In this document: positions 1 to 9,230 of the stretch, one piece after another
How the letters are laid out: the number at the start of each line of letters is the position of its first letter
Numbering within the stretch: position 1 is the stretch's first letter
Assembly (NCBI GenBank): GCA_035353855.1
Contig: DAOQAK010000021.1
Coordinates: forward strand, 1-57,803
Direction of reading: 5' to 3'
Length of the DNA: 57,803 nucleotides
From: Bacteroidales bacterium
GTDB lineage: Bacteria > Bacteroidota > Bacteroidia > Bacteroidales > CG2-30-32-10
The notes under the pieces: model-generated
Seen by the model: the letters and a program-made list of their open reading frames with translations, nothing else
Told to the model about the DNA's origin: nothing
Database searches by the model: none
Program-made: the position numbers and the translations under genes

Positions 1-39
1 ACACTATTAAAGCGTTTTGATTTTTCCCTGCTTTTTTCC

Positions 40-54
40 TGAGGAAACTCCAAA
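40..54. repeat. Left copy of a dispersed repeat shared with the window's right end
   Basis: The 15 bases here are the exact reverse complement of positions 57756-57770. A second shared block (CAGGGAA on the reverse strand) lies 9 bases further out on this side and 11 bases further out on the other. Conserved blocks at nearly conserved spacing suggest a real dispersed intergenic element of about 35 bp and not chance. No terminal repeat of a known insertion sequence was recognised. Confidence 0.5.
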
Positions 55-105
55 TTTTTTTATAACTTAGCAGCAATTAATAAAAATTATTAGGAGACAT
101 ATAAA

Positions 106-330
106 ATGGCAAAATTAAAAGGTGCAATCGTTATTGATATCGAACGATGCAAAGGATGCGAAGTATGTTTAGGCGCATGCCCCGAAGAAGTTATTGCTAT
201 GGCAAAAGCAGTAAATGGCAAGGGATATCATTATGCCGAACCGGTAAAAAGTGATAATTGTACCGGCTGTACTAATTGTGCAGTTGTATGCCCTGACGGC
301 GTTATCACAGTTTACAGAGTTAAAATTTAA
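106..330 (+). CDS. korD: 2-oxoacid:ferredoxin oxidoreductase, ferredoxin-like delta subunit
   Basis: This 74-residue protein is a two-cluster ferredoxin. It has two CxxCxxCxxxCP motifs, at about residues 15-25 and 52-62, each able to hold a [4Fe-4S] cluster. As the delta subunit it would pass electrons between the thiamine-pyrophosphate centre of the oxidoreductase and soluble ferredoxin in the cytoplasm. An AGGAG ribosome site lies about ten bases before the ATG. The alpha, beta and gamma subunit genes follow on the same strand with short gaps, so this is the first gene of a four-gene operon. The family also serves pyruvate and branched-chain 2-oxoacids, so the exact substrate is inferred. 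Confidence 0.9.
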   Translation: MAKLKGAIVIDIERCKGCEVCLGACPEEVIAMAKAVNGKGYHYAEPVKSDNCTGCTNCAVVCPDGVITVYRVKI

Positions 331-352
331 AAATTAATAAAATATTTTTAAA

Positions 353-1435
353 ATGAAAGAATTAAGATTAATGAAAGGTAACGAAGCAGTTGCAGAAGCT
401 GCAATTCGTGCCGGTGCTGACGGATATTTCGGATACCCGATTACACCTCAATCGGAAGTGCTCGAATACCTGATGGCAGAGAAACCCTATGAAAGAACAG
501 GAATGGTTGTTCTTCAGGCTGAAAGTGAAGTAGCAGCAATCAATATGTGTTATGGCGGCGCTTCCTCAGGAAAAAAAGTAATGACATCATCTTCAAGTCC
601 GGGAATAAGTCTGAAAATGGAAGGTATATCCTATATGGCAGGTGCTGAATTGCCTTGCCTTATACTCAATGTAGTTCGCGGAGGCCCCGGTCTTGGAACT
701 ATACAGCCTTCACAATCTGATTACTTCCAGGCAACAAAAGGCGGCGGACATGGCGACTACAGGCTCATTGTTTTAGCTCCCGCATCAGTTCAGGAAACAT
801 ATGATTTTGTAAAACTCGGTTTCGACCTTGCTTTCCAATATAGAAATCCTGTAATGATTTTGTCTGACGGCGTTATCGGACAGATGATGGAAAAAGTTGA
901 ACTTGATGAACAGGTTCCCCGTCGTACTCACGAACAAGTAGTTAAAGAATGTCCCTGGGCTACAACCGGAAAAACTCCCGACAGGCAAAGAAATATCATC
1001 ACTTCGCTTGACCTCGATTCAGCAAAACAGGAAAAACATGTTTTGAAACTTGGCGAAAAATATAAAAAGATAGAAGAAACAGAAGTTCGTTTTGAAAAAA
1101 TAAATTGCGATGATGCCGAATATATTTTTGTAGCATTCGGTTCAAGCGCACGAATTTGTCAGAAAGCTGTTGACCTTGGAAGAGCTAAAGGTATTAAAGT
1201 GGGATTGCTAAGACCAATCACTTTATTCCCTTTCCCTAAAAAACCAATTGCCGAACTGGCAAACAAAGTAAAAGGAATGTTGACTGTAGAAATGAATCTT
1301 GGACAAATGATAGAAGATGTAAAACTTGCAGTTAACGGTAAAGTAAAAGTTGAGCATTTTGGACGTACCGGTGGTATCATCCCATCACCCGAAGAAGTTT
1401 TAAAGGCTCTTGAACAAAAAATTATAGGAGGTTAA
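353..1435 (+). CDS. korA: 2-oxoacid:ferredoxin oxidoreductase, alpha subunit
   Basis: The 360-residue product has the pyrimidine-binding fold of alpha subunits (motif GNEAVAEAAIRAGADGYFGYPITPQSE near the N-terminus, given here as residues 9-33) and a C-terminal transketolase-like domain from about residue 245. With KorB it forms the catalytic core that decarboxylates a 2-oxoacid, probably 2-oxoglutarate or a branched-chain 2-oxoacid, to the acyl-CoA while reducing ferredoxin. An AGGAGG sequence inside its last codons (1426-1431) is the ribosome site of the next gene, so the two are tightly coupled. The length is typical of the short alpha form that lacks the fused gamma domain. Confidence 0.9.
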   Translation: MKELRLMKGNEAVAEAAIRAGADGYFGYPITPQSEVLEYLMAEKPYERTGMVVLQAESEVAAINMCYGGASSGKKVMTSSSSPGISLKMEGISYMAGAELPCLILNVVRGGPGLGTIQPSQSDYFQATKGGGHGDYRLIVLAPASVQETYDFVKLGFDLAFQYRNPVMILSDGVIGQMMEKVELDEQVPRRTHEQVVKECPWATTGKTPDRQRNIITSLDLDSAKQEKHVLKLGEKYKKIEETEVRFEKINCDDAEYIFVAFGSSARICQKAVDLGRAKGIKVGLLRPITLFPFPKKPIAELANKVKGMLTVEMNLGQMIEDVKLAVNGKVKVEHFGRTGGIIPSPEEVLKALEQKIIGG

Positions 1436-1438
1436 AAA

Positions 1439-2206
1439 ATGACAAGAGAAGAAATTATAAAACCCGAAAATTTAGTTTATAAAAAAACAAAACTTTTCAC
1501 TGACAAACCTCTTAGTTATTGCCCGGGTTGCGGTCATGGTACTACTCACCGCCTCATCCTTGAAACTATTGAAGAAATGGGTATCCAGGATAAAACTATT
1601 GGTGTTGCACCTGTAGGTTGTTCTGTTCTTGCATACGAATTCATGGATATTGATATGCAGCAGGCTGCTCACGGTCGTGCTCCTGCACTGGCAACTGCAA
1701 TAAAAAGATTAAACCCCGATCAGTTTGTGTTTACCTACCAGGGCGATGGCGACCTTGCTGCTATTGGTACTGCTGAAACCATTCATGCATGTAACAGAGG
1801 CGAAAACATTACTATTATTTTTATAAATAATGGAATATATGGTATGACCGGTGGACAAATGGCTCCAACAACATTACCGGGAATGAAAGCATCAACCTGT
1901 CCTTATGGAAGAGATGTTGCGATGATGGGAAACCCATTAAAAATGACCGAGATTGTTGCTACTTTACCCGGTACATATTATGTTACACGCCAATCTGTTC
2001 ATACACCGGCAGCAGTTCGTAAATGTAAAAAGGCTATACGTAAGGCATTCGAAAATCAGAAATTAAATAAAGGAGTATCGTTTGTTGAAGTGGTTTCAAA
2101 TTGTAACTCCGGTTGGAAAATGACTCCCGTTGCTGCTAACAAATGGATGGAAGAAAATATGTTTCCTTTCTATCCACTTGGAGACATTAAAGTCCCGAAA
2201 GAATAA
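1439..2206 (+). CDS. korB: 2-oxoacid:ferredoxin oxidoreductase, beta (TPP-binding) subunit
   Basis: This 255-residue subunit binds thiamine pyrophosphate and magnesium. The cluster-associated CPGCGHG motif is at about residues 28-34. The TPP/Mg motif GDGDLAAIG followed by NNGIYGMTGGQ sits at about residues 101-140. The gene starts three bases after korA ends, behind a strong AGGAGG site. The gamma subunit follows after about 40 bases. The set delta-alpha-beta-gamma matches Kor/Vor enzymes of anaerobic Bacteroidota, where they link amino-acid or TCA-type metabolism to ferredoxin. Confidence 0.92.
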   Translation: MTREEIIKPENLVYKKTKLFTDKPLSYCPGCGHGTTHRLILETIEEMGIQDKTIGVAPVGCSVLAYEFMDIDMQQAAHGRAPALATAIKRLNPDQFVFTYQGDGDLAAIGTAETIHACNRGENITIIFINNGIYGMTGGQMAPTTLPGMKASTCPYGRDVAMMGNPLKMTEIVATLPGTYYVTRQSVHTPAAVRKCKKAIRKAFENQKLNKGVSFVEVVSNCNSGWKMTPVAANKWMEENMFPFYPLGDIKVPKE

Positions 2207-2248
2207 TCAACTTTGAACATTGAAACTTAAACTTAAACTTTAGAAAAA

Positions 2249-2803
2249 ATGACCGAAGAAATAATCATAGCCGGATTTGGCGGACAAGGCGTACTCTCAA
2301 TGGGAAAAATTCTTGCTTATTCAGGAATCATGGGAAATAAAGAAGTCAGCTGGATGCCTTCATACGGCCCCGAAATGAGAGGCGGTACTGCCAATGTAAC
2401 TGTAATCATCAGCGATGAAAGAATCAGTTCACCTATTCTTTCTGAATTTGATACAGCAATTATCCTGAACCAGCAATCGATGGATAAATTTGAAAAATCG
2501 GTAAAAAAAGGCGGTTGCCTTATTTATGATGGTAATGGAATTACTCGCCATCCCGAAAGAAAAGATATCAATATCTATCGTATCGATGCTAATGATGAAG
2601 CCGCAAAACGCGGAATCCAGAAAGTTTTTAACATGATGGTATTAGGTGGTTATCTTAAAATTAAACCTATTGTATCATCTGAATTCATTCATAAAGGACT
2701 GGAGAAATCTTTACCCAAAAGACATCACAACCTTATTCCTGATAACGAAAAAGCTGTGGAAATAGGAAAAGAAATCATCAAACAAATTCACAAAGCGAAT
2801 TAA
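2249..2803 (+). CDS. korC: 2-oxoacid:ferredoxin oxidoreductase, gamma subunit
   Basis: The 184-residue product begins with the GFGGQGVLSMGKIL signature of gamma subunits and contains the conserved segment PSYGPEMRGGTANVTV at about residues 38-53. The gamma domain packs against alpha and beta and helps close the CoA-binding site. It is the last gene of the operon. A strong hairpin terminator follows 18 bases after the stop codon, which agrees with a single korDABC transcript. Confidence 0.9.
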   Translation: MTEEIIIAGFGGQGVLSMGKILAYSGIMGNKEVSWMPSYGPEMRGGTANVTVIISDERISSPILSEFDTAIILNQQSMDKFEKSVKKGGCLIYDGNGITRHPERKDINIYRIDANDEAAKRGIQKVFNMMVLGGYLKIKPIVSSEFIHKGLEKSLPKRHHNLIPDNEKAVEIGKEIIKQIHKAN

Positions 2804-2820
2804 TAAAATTTTATTTTTTC

Positions 2821-2852
2821 AAAAGCCTTCCTGGTAAGGAAGGCTTTTTTTT
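2821..2852 (+). terminator. Rho-independent terminator of the kor operon
   Basis: A perfect 12-bp stem (AAAAGCCTTCCT paired with AGGAAGGCTTTT) closes a four-base loop and runs straight into a T tract. It lies between korC and the next gene, which is on the same strand and starts 11 bases downstream. Confidence 0.9.
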
Positions 2853-2862
2853 GCTTTAAAAT

Positions 2863-3633
2863 ATGGATGAAAAAAGTTTAAAAAAACTTCTCGATTTAAA
2901 ATATAAACAATTCAATACGGTAGAATTTATTTCCTCCGATCCGGTTTCTATTCCTCATCTTTTCTCAAAAAAAGAAGATATTGAGATTTCAGGATTTCTC
3001 ACTTCAACCATTGCATGGGGGCAAAGAACTACTATCATAAAAAATTCATTAAAACTAATGGATATGATGGATATGAATCCGCATGATTATGTTTTAAATG
3101 CCAATAAATACGATTTACGAATATTAAGAAAATTCGTTCACCGCACTTTCAATGGAAATGATTGTTTGTATTTCATAAAGTCATTGAAACATATTTATAA
3201 AAAGTACGGCTCCCTGGAAAATGCATTTCTGGTGGGTTATGATAAGGATAAAACTATTCGTACATCAATTATTGAATTCAGAAAAATATTTTTCTCACTG
3301 GTTCACGACCCGCATACAGAAAAACACATTTCCGATCCTCTTAAAAATTCATCATGTAAAAGATTAAATCTTTTTCTTCGTTGGATGGTTCGCAAAGACA
3401 ATAATGGCGTTGACTTTGGAATATGGAAAAAAATTCCTTCCTCTGCCCTGCTTTGCCCGCTTGATTTACATACCGGCAATGTTTCAAGAGAACTCAGAAT
3501 TACAACCAGGACAAAAAACGACTGGATTGCCGTAGAAGAAATTACTGATAAACTAAAAAAATTCGACCCTACAGATCCTGCAAAATATGATTTTGCACTT
3601 TTTGGTATAGGTGTTAATAATATTCAAAAATAA
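2863..3633 (+). CDS. TIGR02757 (DUF2400) family protein
   Basis: The 256-residue sequence matches the TIGR02757/DUF2400 family by its overall pattern. That pattern includes the N-terminal block DPVSIPHLF...DIEISGFLTSTIAWGQR, the central SSCKRLNLFLRWMVRKD and the C-terminal LHTGNVSRELRI. Members occur widely in Bacteroidota and some other anaerobes and have no assigned biochemical function. The central motif recalls DNA-glycosylase-like helical folds, but that is only a resemblance. The gene starts 11 bases after the kor terminator and is probably transcribed separately. Confidence 0.75.
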   Translation: MDEKSLKKLLDLKYKQFNTVEFISSDPVSIPHLFSKKEDIEISGFLTSTIAWGQRTTIIKNSLKLMDMMDMNPHDYVLNANKYDLRILRKFVHRTFNGNDCLYFIKSLKHIYKKYGSLENAFLVGYDKDKTIRTSIIEFRKIFFSLVHDPHTEKHISDPLKNSSCKRLNLFLRWMVRKDNNGVDFGIWKKIPSSALLCPLDLHTGNVSRELRITTRTKNDWIAVEEITDKLKKFDPTDPAKYDFALFGIGVNNIQK

Positions 3634-3637
3634 TTCC

Positions 3638-3708
3638 TGTCATGCTGAGTTCATCGAAGTGTGACCAAGCGAAAATAAGTCATGCTTTGCATAAACTTAG
3701 CATGACAT
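3638..3708. repeat. Intergenic imperfect inverted repeat
   Basis: GTCATGCTGAG at the left is mirrored by CTTAGCATGAC at the right with one mismatch. Between them lie about 45 bases containing the words TTCATCGAAG and AAGTCATGC. This is the style of dispersed hairpin often seen between Bacteroidota genes. It is not followed by a T tract, so it is not a clear terminator. A related word (TATGACA) recurs in the tandem repeat at 56304-56343. Confidence 0.55.
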
Positions 3709-3756
3709 AACATATCAAAAAGAATTTTGTAATTTTACAATAGAAAAAATATTTTT

Positions 3757-5001
3757 ATGAAAATTGCAGTAGTAGGTTTTGGCGCAGCAGCCATAGGTTT
3801 TATTGAAAAACTTAAAAATTCGGAACATGAAATTCATGTTTTCGAAAAAAGTCCTGATATATATTCTTCAAGTATTTCAGGTATCCGTGCCGACGGAAAA
3901 CTTTTTGTTTCAAAGGAAATGGGCGGCGATATCGACATTGACCTTATGCTTCAAAAAAAACTGGTTGATTTTTATATCAACCACACCGAAAATAAAAGTA
4001 TTGAAAGAGGAACATCATTCGGCAATACCGAATATTACGATAAGTTTTACAAAAAAGGATTTCAGCCTATCAATGCAGAGTTCTATCACTTAGGAACCGA
4101 CCAGCTGAAAGAAGTACTTTATCATATTTATGAAAATTTTAAATCCTGTACCAATATTCATTTTCATTTCGATTTCAATGTTACCTCTGTTGAAAAATCG
4201 AACGGACAAATAAAAATAAACCACACCGAACTGTTCGATAAAGCCGTGGTTGCCGTGGGACGCAGCGGTCATCCCCTGATAAAGACCATCATAAAAAAAT
4301 CACCAAAATTAATTCTTGATAATACCAAAGTAGATCTAGGAATACGCTTTGAACTTCCTGATCATATCGTTGCTGACCTTAATAAAGAAATGTACGAATT
4401 TAAAGTTCGTTATAAAAGCCGCACCGGGTATATTGTCCGCACATTCTGCAACAACCCATCCGGCTTTGTAGTGCTCGAAAATTATGGTGATTTCACAACT
4501 GTTAATGGTCATTCCAAATTGAAAGAGAAAAGCAGGAACACTAATTTCGCTATTCTTTCTACCATACAGCTAACCGAACCTTTCAATGATCCAACAGGAT
4601 ATGGTTCACATATTGCAAAAATGTCAAATTTACTTGCCGGACAAGGTAAAGTGATTTTGCAAACCTATCAGCATTTCAAAGATTCTAAACGAACCAAAAA
4701 TCTTTATCGTGTTCATCCTACTCTTGAAAAAGACAAATATATACTTGGCGATATAAACCTTGCTTTCCCGCGCCGAATCATCGAAAGCATTATTGATTTT
4801 ATTGAACATCTAAATGATGTGATACAGGGAATTTCAAATCCAGACAACCTGGTTTATGCACCCGAAATAAAATTTTATTCAAATAAATTAAATAACAATT
4901 TGTATCCGAATTTAAAATTCATTGGTGATTGTTCGGGGCATACCCGTTCCATTATTTATGCAACAGCGCACGGATATATGATTGCAGAAAGTTTTAATTA
5001 A
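3757..5001 (+). CDS. FAD/NAD(P)-dependent dehydrogenase-like protein
   Basis: The 414-residue protein opens with a Rossmann dinucleotide-binding motif (VVGFGAAAIGF, residues 5-15) followed by an acidic residue at the end of the second strand (HVFEKS). It closes with a GDCSGHTRSIIYATAHGY segment typical of the FAD-binding C-terminus of this class. It therefore probably binds FAD and acts as a cytoplasmic oxidoreductase or hydratase. The substrate cannot be read from the sequence. It resembles the COG2509 group of uncharacterised FAD-dependent dehydrogenases. The antiporter gene is convergent with it. A short inverted repeat (TTGTAA-TT-TTACAA, 3727-3740) lies just upstream. Confidence 0.7.
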   Translation: MKIAVVGFGAAAIGFIEKLKNSEHEIHVFEKSPDIYSSSISGIRADGKLFVSKEMGGDIDIDLMLQKKLVDFYINHTENKSIERGTSFGNTEYYDKFYKKGFQPINAEFYHLGTDQLKEVLYHIYENFKSCTNIHFHFDFNVTSVEKSNGQIKINHTELFDKAVVAVGRSGHPLIKTIIKKSPKLILDNTKVDLGIRFELPDHIVADLNKEMYEFKVRYKSRTGYIVRTFCNNPSGFVVLENYGDFTTVNGHSKLKEKSRNTNFAILSTIQLTEPFNDPTGYGSHIAKMSNLLAGQGKVILQTYQHFKDSKRTKNLYRVHPTLEKDKYILGDINLAFPRRIIESIIDFIEHLNDVIQGISNPDNLVYAPEIKFYSNKLNNNLYPNLKFIGDCSGHTRSIIYATAHGYMIAESFN

Positions 5002-5030
5002 AATTTTCAAAACGATAATGCTATTTCAAT

Positions 5031-7250
5031 TTAACCTGTAAATTCTTTCATTAAAATTTTTATTCGTTTCTCATTTCCTACTATCCATACTTTATCATTT
5101 ATCTCAAATACAAGGTCGGATTCAGGGTTTAGAATACGGCTGCCATTCCTTTCTATCCCCACCACTAAACTGTTAGAACGTTCACGGATTTTTGATTCAC
5201 GAATATTTTTATTGATAAGTTTAGATTTTTCACCAACAGTAAAATGATGCAGCGATACTTTTTGCTTTGTATTTTCAATCAGTGATTCTCTAACAGAAGA
5301 CTCAAGGTAAATTTTAAATTTCTGTAATTGCTCATCTGTTCCTATTACTGAAATCTTATCATGAGGATATAAACGCTGCTGCCTTGTTGGCACATTAATC
5401 ACAATATCGCCACGTTCGATCATTGCGATATTAACTCCGAATACTTCTCGTACCTGTATTTCCGATAAGGTTTTCCCAACATAGGGTGATTGCGCATTTA
5501 ATTCAAAAACCGTAATATGCGTGTCCCATGGGGTTAAAGCTTCATTTTTATCTGCAGTCTTCGTTTCCCGTCCATTGAAATTATTAAAAAAACTCGTTTC
5601 AATTTTTCCATAAAATGTCTTTATCTTTTTTGAAAAGATCACAAGTATGATACAAGAAACAATAGCAGCTCTAAAGGCTGTCCATGGGGAAAACAAGCGA
5701 TCAAACAAAAAGCCCATATAAAAAACCGCTAATGCAATTCTTGATAATTGTAAAATAATCAGAGGTCCGCGTTGTGATGTTTTTAACCATACATTAGCAT
5801 ACGCCTGGCCATGTATTCTGCGGAAAGCAAGCGCCCACAAAAATGGCGATAATACAATAAAAGCAAAAACAGCAATAAATATTTGATTCCATCCATTATT
5901 AATAAATAACGGGGCAACGTATTTCGTAATTAATATAATGATTGTGATAATAATTACTGAATAAACTATAAGGTTAATAAAATAAGAACGTAATAATATT
6001 TTCCAATCGCTTATCTCATTTATGTTTTGCGCTCCTACACTATATGTTTCCAATGCCTTCTTCCACTTCTTTGGGAGTTTGATCTCAATAAGTTTATAAA
6101 CAGGTTCAGATAAGCGAATCATATAAGGTGTAGTGAATGTAGTTAGTATTGATACAGCTACTGCTATGGGATATAGAAAATCGCCTGTTACTTTTAGCGA
6201 AAGCCCTAAGGCTGCAATAATAAAAGAAAATTCACCAATTTGCGAAAGGCTCATCCCCGACTGTACAGCAATTTTCAGAGGTGTACCGGCAGCTAATGCT
6301 CCTATTGCAACAAAAAATGGTTTGCCAAGTAATAACACAAATATTGCTGCAATAATGGGAATAATATGTTGTAGTATCATTTGAGGAACGATCAACATAC
6401 CCACGGATACAAAGAAAATTGCACCAAAAAGATTTTTTACAGGTTTAATGATAATCTCAATTTTATCCGCTTTAATAGTTTCTGCCAGGATAGAACCCAT
6501 TATGAATGCACCGAGCGCTGATGAAAACCCTGCGTATGTTGCCAGTACAACCATAGCAAAACATAATGCCAATGATACAATCAGAAGTGTTTCTTCATTC
6601 ATCAATGAACGAAGTTTTTTTAAAATAGTAGGTATAAAAAATATTCCCGAAACAAACCAAAGTACAATAAAAAAAACCAATTTTAAAACAGACATGAACA
6701 TTTCGCTTCCCGAAAAAGTCTTGCTTACAGCCACTGTTGAAAGTAAAACCATAAGTATAACAGCAGTTAAATCCTCAATGATTAATACCCCGGTTACAAT
6801 ACCTGCAAACTTTTGGTTCTTCACACCCAATTCATCAAAAGCGCGAATAATAATAGTAGTAGATGCAATAGCAAGTATTCCGCCCAGGAACAAACTATTT
6901 ATTGTGTTCCATCCTAACATAATACCTACGCCATAACCTAAAAGCATGGTAAGCGTTATTTCTGTCAGTGCTGTTACAGCTGCTACTCCGCCAACTTTTA
7001 ATAATTTTTTAAAACTGAACTCCAGTCCCAGTCCGAATAGAAGAAATATCACACCAATATCTGCCCATGTTCTGATACTTTTAATTTCAACAATGGTAGG
7101 AAACAAATGGAAATTCGGACCTACTAAAAACCCTGCAATGATATACCCCAATACCACCGGTTGTTTTAATTTTTTAAATACCAGGGTAACAATTGCAGCG
7201 GAACCAAGAATAAGCGCCAAATCATTTATAAGCGGAGGTAAATGTAACAT
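5031..7250 (-). CDS. CPA2-family monovalent cation:proton antiporter with two TrkA-C domains
   Basis: The 739-residue protein has an N-terminal Na+/H+-exchanger domain of about twelve membrane helices (residues 5-390). It contains the motifs KQPVVLGYIIAGFLVGP and GLGLEFSFKKL of KefB/KefC-like exchangers. A second block of about five helices covers residues 425-560. The C-terminus holds two tandem TrkA-C-like ligand-binding domains, at about 585-650 and 660-739. There is no TrkA-N (Rossmann) domain between pore and TrkA-C, so control by NAD(H) is not expected. The likely job is K+ or Na+ exchange for protons across the inner membrane. Confidence 0.85.
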   Translation of the reverse strand: MLHLPPLINDLALILGSAAIVTLVFKKLKQPVVLGYIIAGFLVGPNFHLFPTIVEIKSIRTWADIGVIFLLFGLGLEFSFKKLLKVGGVAAVTALTEITLTMLLGYGVGIMLGWNTINSLFLGGILAIASTTIIIRAFDELGVKNQKFAGIVTGVLIIEDLTAVILMVLLSTVAVSKTFSGSEMFMSVLKLVFFIVLWFVSGIFFIPTILKKLRSLMNEETLLIVSLALCFAMVVLATYAGFSSALGAFIMGSILAETIKADKIEIIIKPVKNLFGAIFFVSVGMLIVPQMILQHIIPIIAAIFVLLLGKPFFVAIGALAAGTPLKIAVQSGMSLSQIGEFSFIIAALGLSLKVTGDFLYPIAVAVSILTTFTTPYMIRLSEPVYKLIEIKLPKKWKKALETYSVGAQNINEISDWKILLRSYFINLIVYSVIIITIIILITKYVAPLFINNGWNQIFIAVFAFIVLSPFLWALAFRRIHGQAYANVWLKTSQRGPLIILQLSRIALAVFYMGFLFDRLFSPWTAFRAAIVSCIILVIFSKKIKTFYGKIETSFFNNFNGRETKTADKNEALTPWDTHITVFELNAQSPYVGKTLSEIQVREVFGVNIAMIERGDIVINVPTRQQRLYPHDKISVIGTDEQLQKFKIYLESSVRESLIENTKQKVSLHHFTVGEKSKLINKNIRESKIRERSNSLVVGIERNGSRILNPESDLVFEINDKVWIVGNEKRIKILMKEFTG

Positions 7251-7436
7251 GATAATAACAGGAGTATTTCTTTATCTGTTGTTATAATTTAGATTTTCTA
7301 TTTTCAAAAATACAAAAATCAGCCGATAATTCTCTTTTAATAATTTTTGAATTTTGAAAATTTTATAAATTGGGAAAACAAATAAGTATTAAAATATGAT
7401 AGAAATATTAAAGAAACAAATACAGGAATATTTTGA

Positions 7437-7811
7437 TTATTCTTTCTTTTTATACCAGCCTGCTAAAAACAAAATCCCTATCAGTAAAGCAATCCCTGCA
7501 AATTCAATAGAATAAGCAAGCATGTACCATTCAAATGAATAAATCATCACATTCGCCACCATCTGTCCGATATACAGCAACCCTGCAAGAATAAAAACAA
7601 TACCCCCAACAATTTCATATTTCCATGAAATAATTAGTACTGCCAATAAAATAAGTGTTGGTATATTGTGTATGAACAAACCTAAAAGCATTTGCCAAAA
7701 AGTTAATTGCATCGAAAAAATATCTAATGACATTAATGCTAGGAACAATATAAATAACAGTGAAAGTACCCGCGGTAACCAATATACAAAACGGTTAATT
7801 TTATATTGCAT
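7437..7811 (-). CDS. Small four-helix membrane protein of unknown function
   Basis: The 124-residue protein consists almost entirely of four hydrophobic segments, at about residues 12-32, 38-58, 64-84 and 95-118. It ends in a basic tail (WYKKKE). No catalytic motif is visible. Similar short proteins annotated only as DUF7670-like or hypothetical occur in Bacteroidota. It stands alone between the antiporter and a sensor kinase, all on the minus strand. A TATATTTG box on the minus strand at 7852-7859 gives it a likely promoter of its own. Confidence 0.6.
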   Translation of the reverse strand: MQYKINRFVYWLPRVLSLLFILFLALMSLDIFSMQLTFWQMLLGLFIHNIPTLILLAVLIISWKYEIVGGIVFILAGLLYIGQMVANVMIYSFEWYMLAYSIEFAGIALLIGILFLAGWYKKKE

Positions 7812-7851
7812 GATTAATTCTATGTTTGAAAATTTTTCGAGATACTTTTTC

Positions 7852-7859
7852 CAAATATA
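7852..7859 (-). promoter_or_regulatory. Bacteroidota -7 box for the 7437-7811 gene
   Basis: On the minus strand this reads TATATTTG, a full match to TAnnTTTG. It lies about 40 bases before the ATG at 7811. No clear -33 TTTG was seen at the expected distance. Confidence 0.45.
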
Positions 7860-7911
7860 TTAAATTAATATTCCCTGTAACCGCTTGAATGAATTTATAA
7901 AATCAAACTAT

Positions 7912-9204
7912 TTATTTAGGAAGGGTAAATTTAAAAGTACTGCCTGAATTCAATTTACTTATGACCCAAATCCTGCCATTATGTTTTTCAACGAATTCCT
8001 TGCAAAGTATAAGTCCAAGGCCTGTACCAAATTCATTTGAAGTACCCGGAGTGGAATATTTTACCTCAATTTTGAAAAGTTTTGACATATCTTCCTCGGG
8101 AATTCCAACACCTTCGTCGGTTATTGAAATTTCCACTTCGTTATGTTTGTTTATTTCTGAACGGATAAATATTTTACCATCGGAATGTGAATATTTTATT
8201 GCATTTGTCAGAAGGTTCCTGATTATAATTTTTAACATATTATAATCTGCCTTTACTACCATTCGCTTATCAACATCCTCTATTAAATTTATTTTCTTTT
8301 CCGACATCTGGCTTTCAATAACCAACAAACATTCCTGTATCACATCGTGCAAATTAAGTTCAGAAGGTTCGAATTGAATGGTGCCTTTCTGTGTCATTGA
8401 CCATTCCAAAAGGTTTTCAAGTAAATTATAACCCCGCTTTGATGATTCCTCGATCATTTTTAATCGAATGAGAATTTCTGAGGATGAAAAATTTTCATAG
8501 TCTGCTAAGAGCTGACGCGAAAGACCTAATAAATTATTGAACGGATTCTTCAGATCATGAGAAATGATAGAGAAAAACTTGTCTTTGGTTGCATTCAGGC
8601 TTTTCAGCTTTTCGGCATGTTGTTCAACTTTTAATCTTTCCTTGTCGTAATTCTGTTTTAGCAAAACAGCAATAACTCCAAAAATAACAAGGGAAATAAT
8701 CATACTCGTTGACAGATCAAGTATCCTGGTCTCCTGGCTGGCATACTTTAAAACAAAATCAGGATATTTAAGTCCTATTAGCACATAAGCTATTGCAAGG
8801 GAAAGGTAAATACCAAATATCAGCCAGTATTTTTTTTTCGAATTACTGTATATAAAAGCAAAAGTTCCTAAAAAGAAATAAAATGTACCTGCACCTTCCA
8901 CACCCTGGCTGTAATACCAAATCATTGAAAGTGCACTAATACAAATTATTTGAAAATATATTTCAAGATATTTGGTTATTTTTTTATATGATGATAAATA
9001 AAAAAACAAACCGAAAATAACACCGTATAAAACCAAAGCTATATTGAACTCCAAAGGAAATCCTACAAAAATATTAGCTATTATTGATAGGAAACATGCA
9101 AATGCCGCAAAAAAAGTAAGGATATTGAAAATTAAATTTTCAATAGGTAGTTCTTTCTGGTTGCCCACCAAAAAAAGACCAATTTTATTTAATACTCTTG
9201 ACAT
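7912..9204 (-). CDS. Membrane sensor histidine kinase
   Basis: Counted from the ATG at 9204, this 430-residue protein has about six membrane helices (residues 24-185), then a short coiled coil, a HisKA domain with FFSIISHDLKNPFNNLL (His216) and a HATPase_c domain. The ATPase domain shows the N box (NLLTNAIKYS) and the G boxes DEGVGIPEED and FGTGLGLILCKEFVEKHNG. It would sense a membrane or intracellular signal and phosphorylate a response regulator, but none is encoded nearby, so it is an orphan kinase. A longer reading from a TTG at 9225 is unlikely, because that TTG lies inside the TAACTTTG promoter box at 9223-9230. Confidence 0.88.
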   Translation of the reverse strand: MSRVLNKIGLFLVGNQKELPIENLIFNILTFFAAFACFLSIIANIFVGFPLEFNIALVLYGVIFGLFFYLSSYKKITKYLEIYFQIICISALSMIWYYSQGVEGAGTFYFFLGTFAFIYSNSKKKYWLIFGIYLSLAIAYVLIGLKYPDFVLKYASQETRILDLSTSMIISLVIFGVIAVLLKQNYDKERLKVEQHAEKLKSLNATKDKFFSIISHDLKNPFNNLLGLSRQLLADYENFSSSEILIRLKMIEESSKRGYNLLENLLEWSMTQKGTIQFEPSELNLHDVIQECLLVIESQMSEKKINLIEDVDKRMVVKADYNMLKIIIRNLLTNAIKYSHSDGKIFIRSEINKHNEVEISITDEGVGIPEEDMSKLFKIEVKYSTPGTSNEFGTGLGLILCKEFVEKHNGRIWVISKLNSGSTFKFTLPK

Positions 9205-9222
9205 CTTTAATTTTAACTGTTT

Positions 9223-9230
9223 CAAAGTTA
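9223..9230 (-). promoter_or_regulatory. Bacteroidota -7 box for the sensor kinase
   Basis: The minus strand reads TAACTTTG, a full TAnnTTTG match, about 20 bases before the ATG at 9204. It rules out the upstream TTG at 9225 as the start codon, because transcription would begin downstream of it. Confidence 0.55.

Noticed and set aside
6448..6936. 162-codon open frame on the plus strand inside the antiporter gene
   Set aside because: It is antisense to a well-supported membrane-protein gene, has no ribosome site and no recognisable domain. Long antisense frames are common opposite hydrophobic genes.
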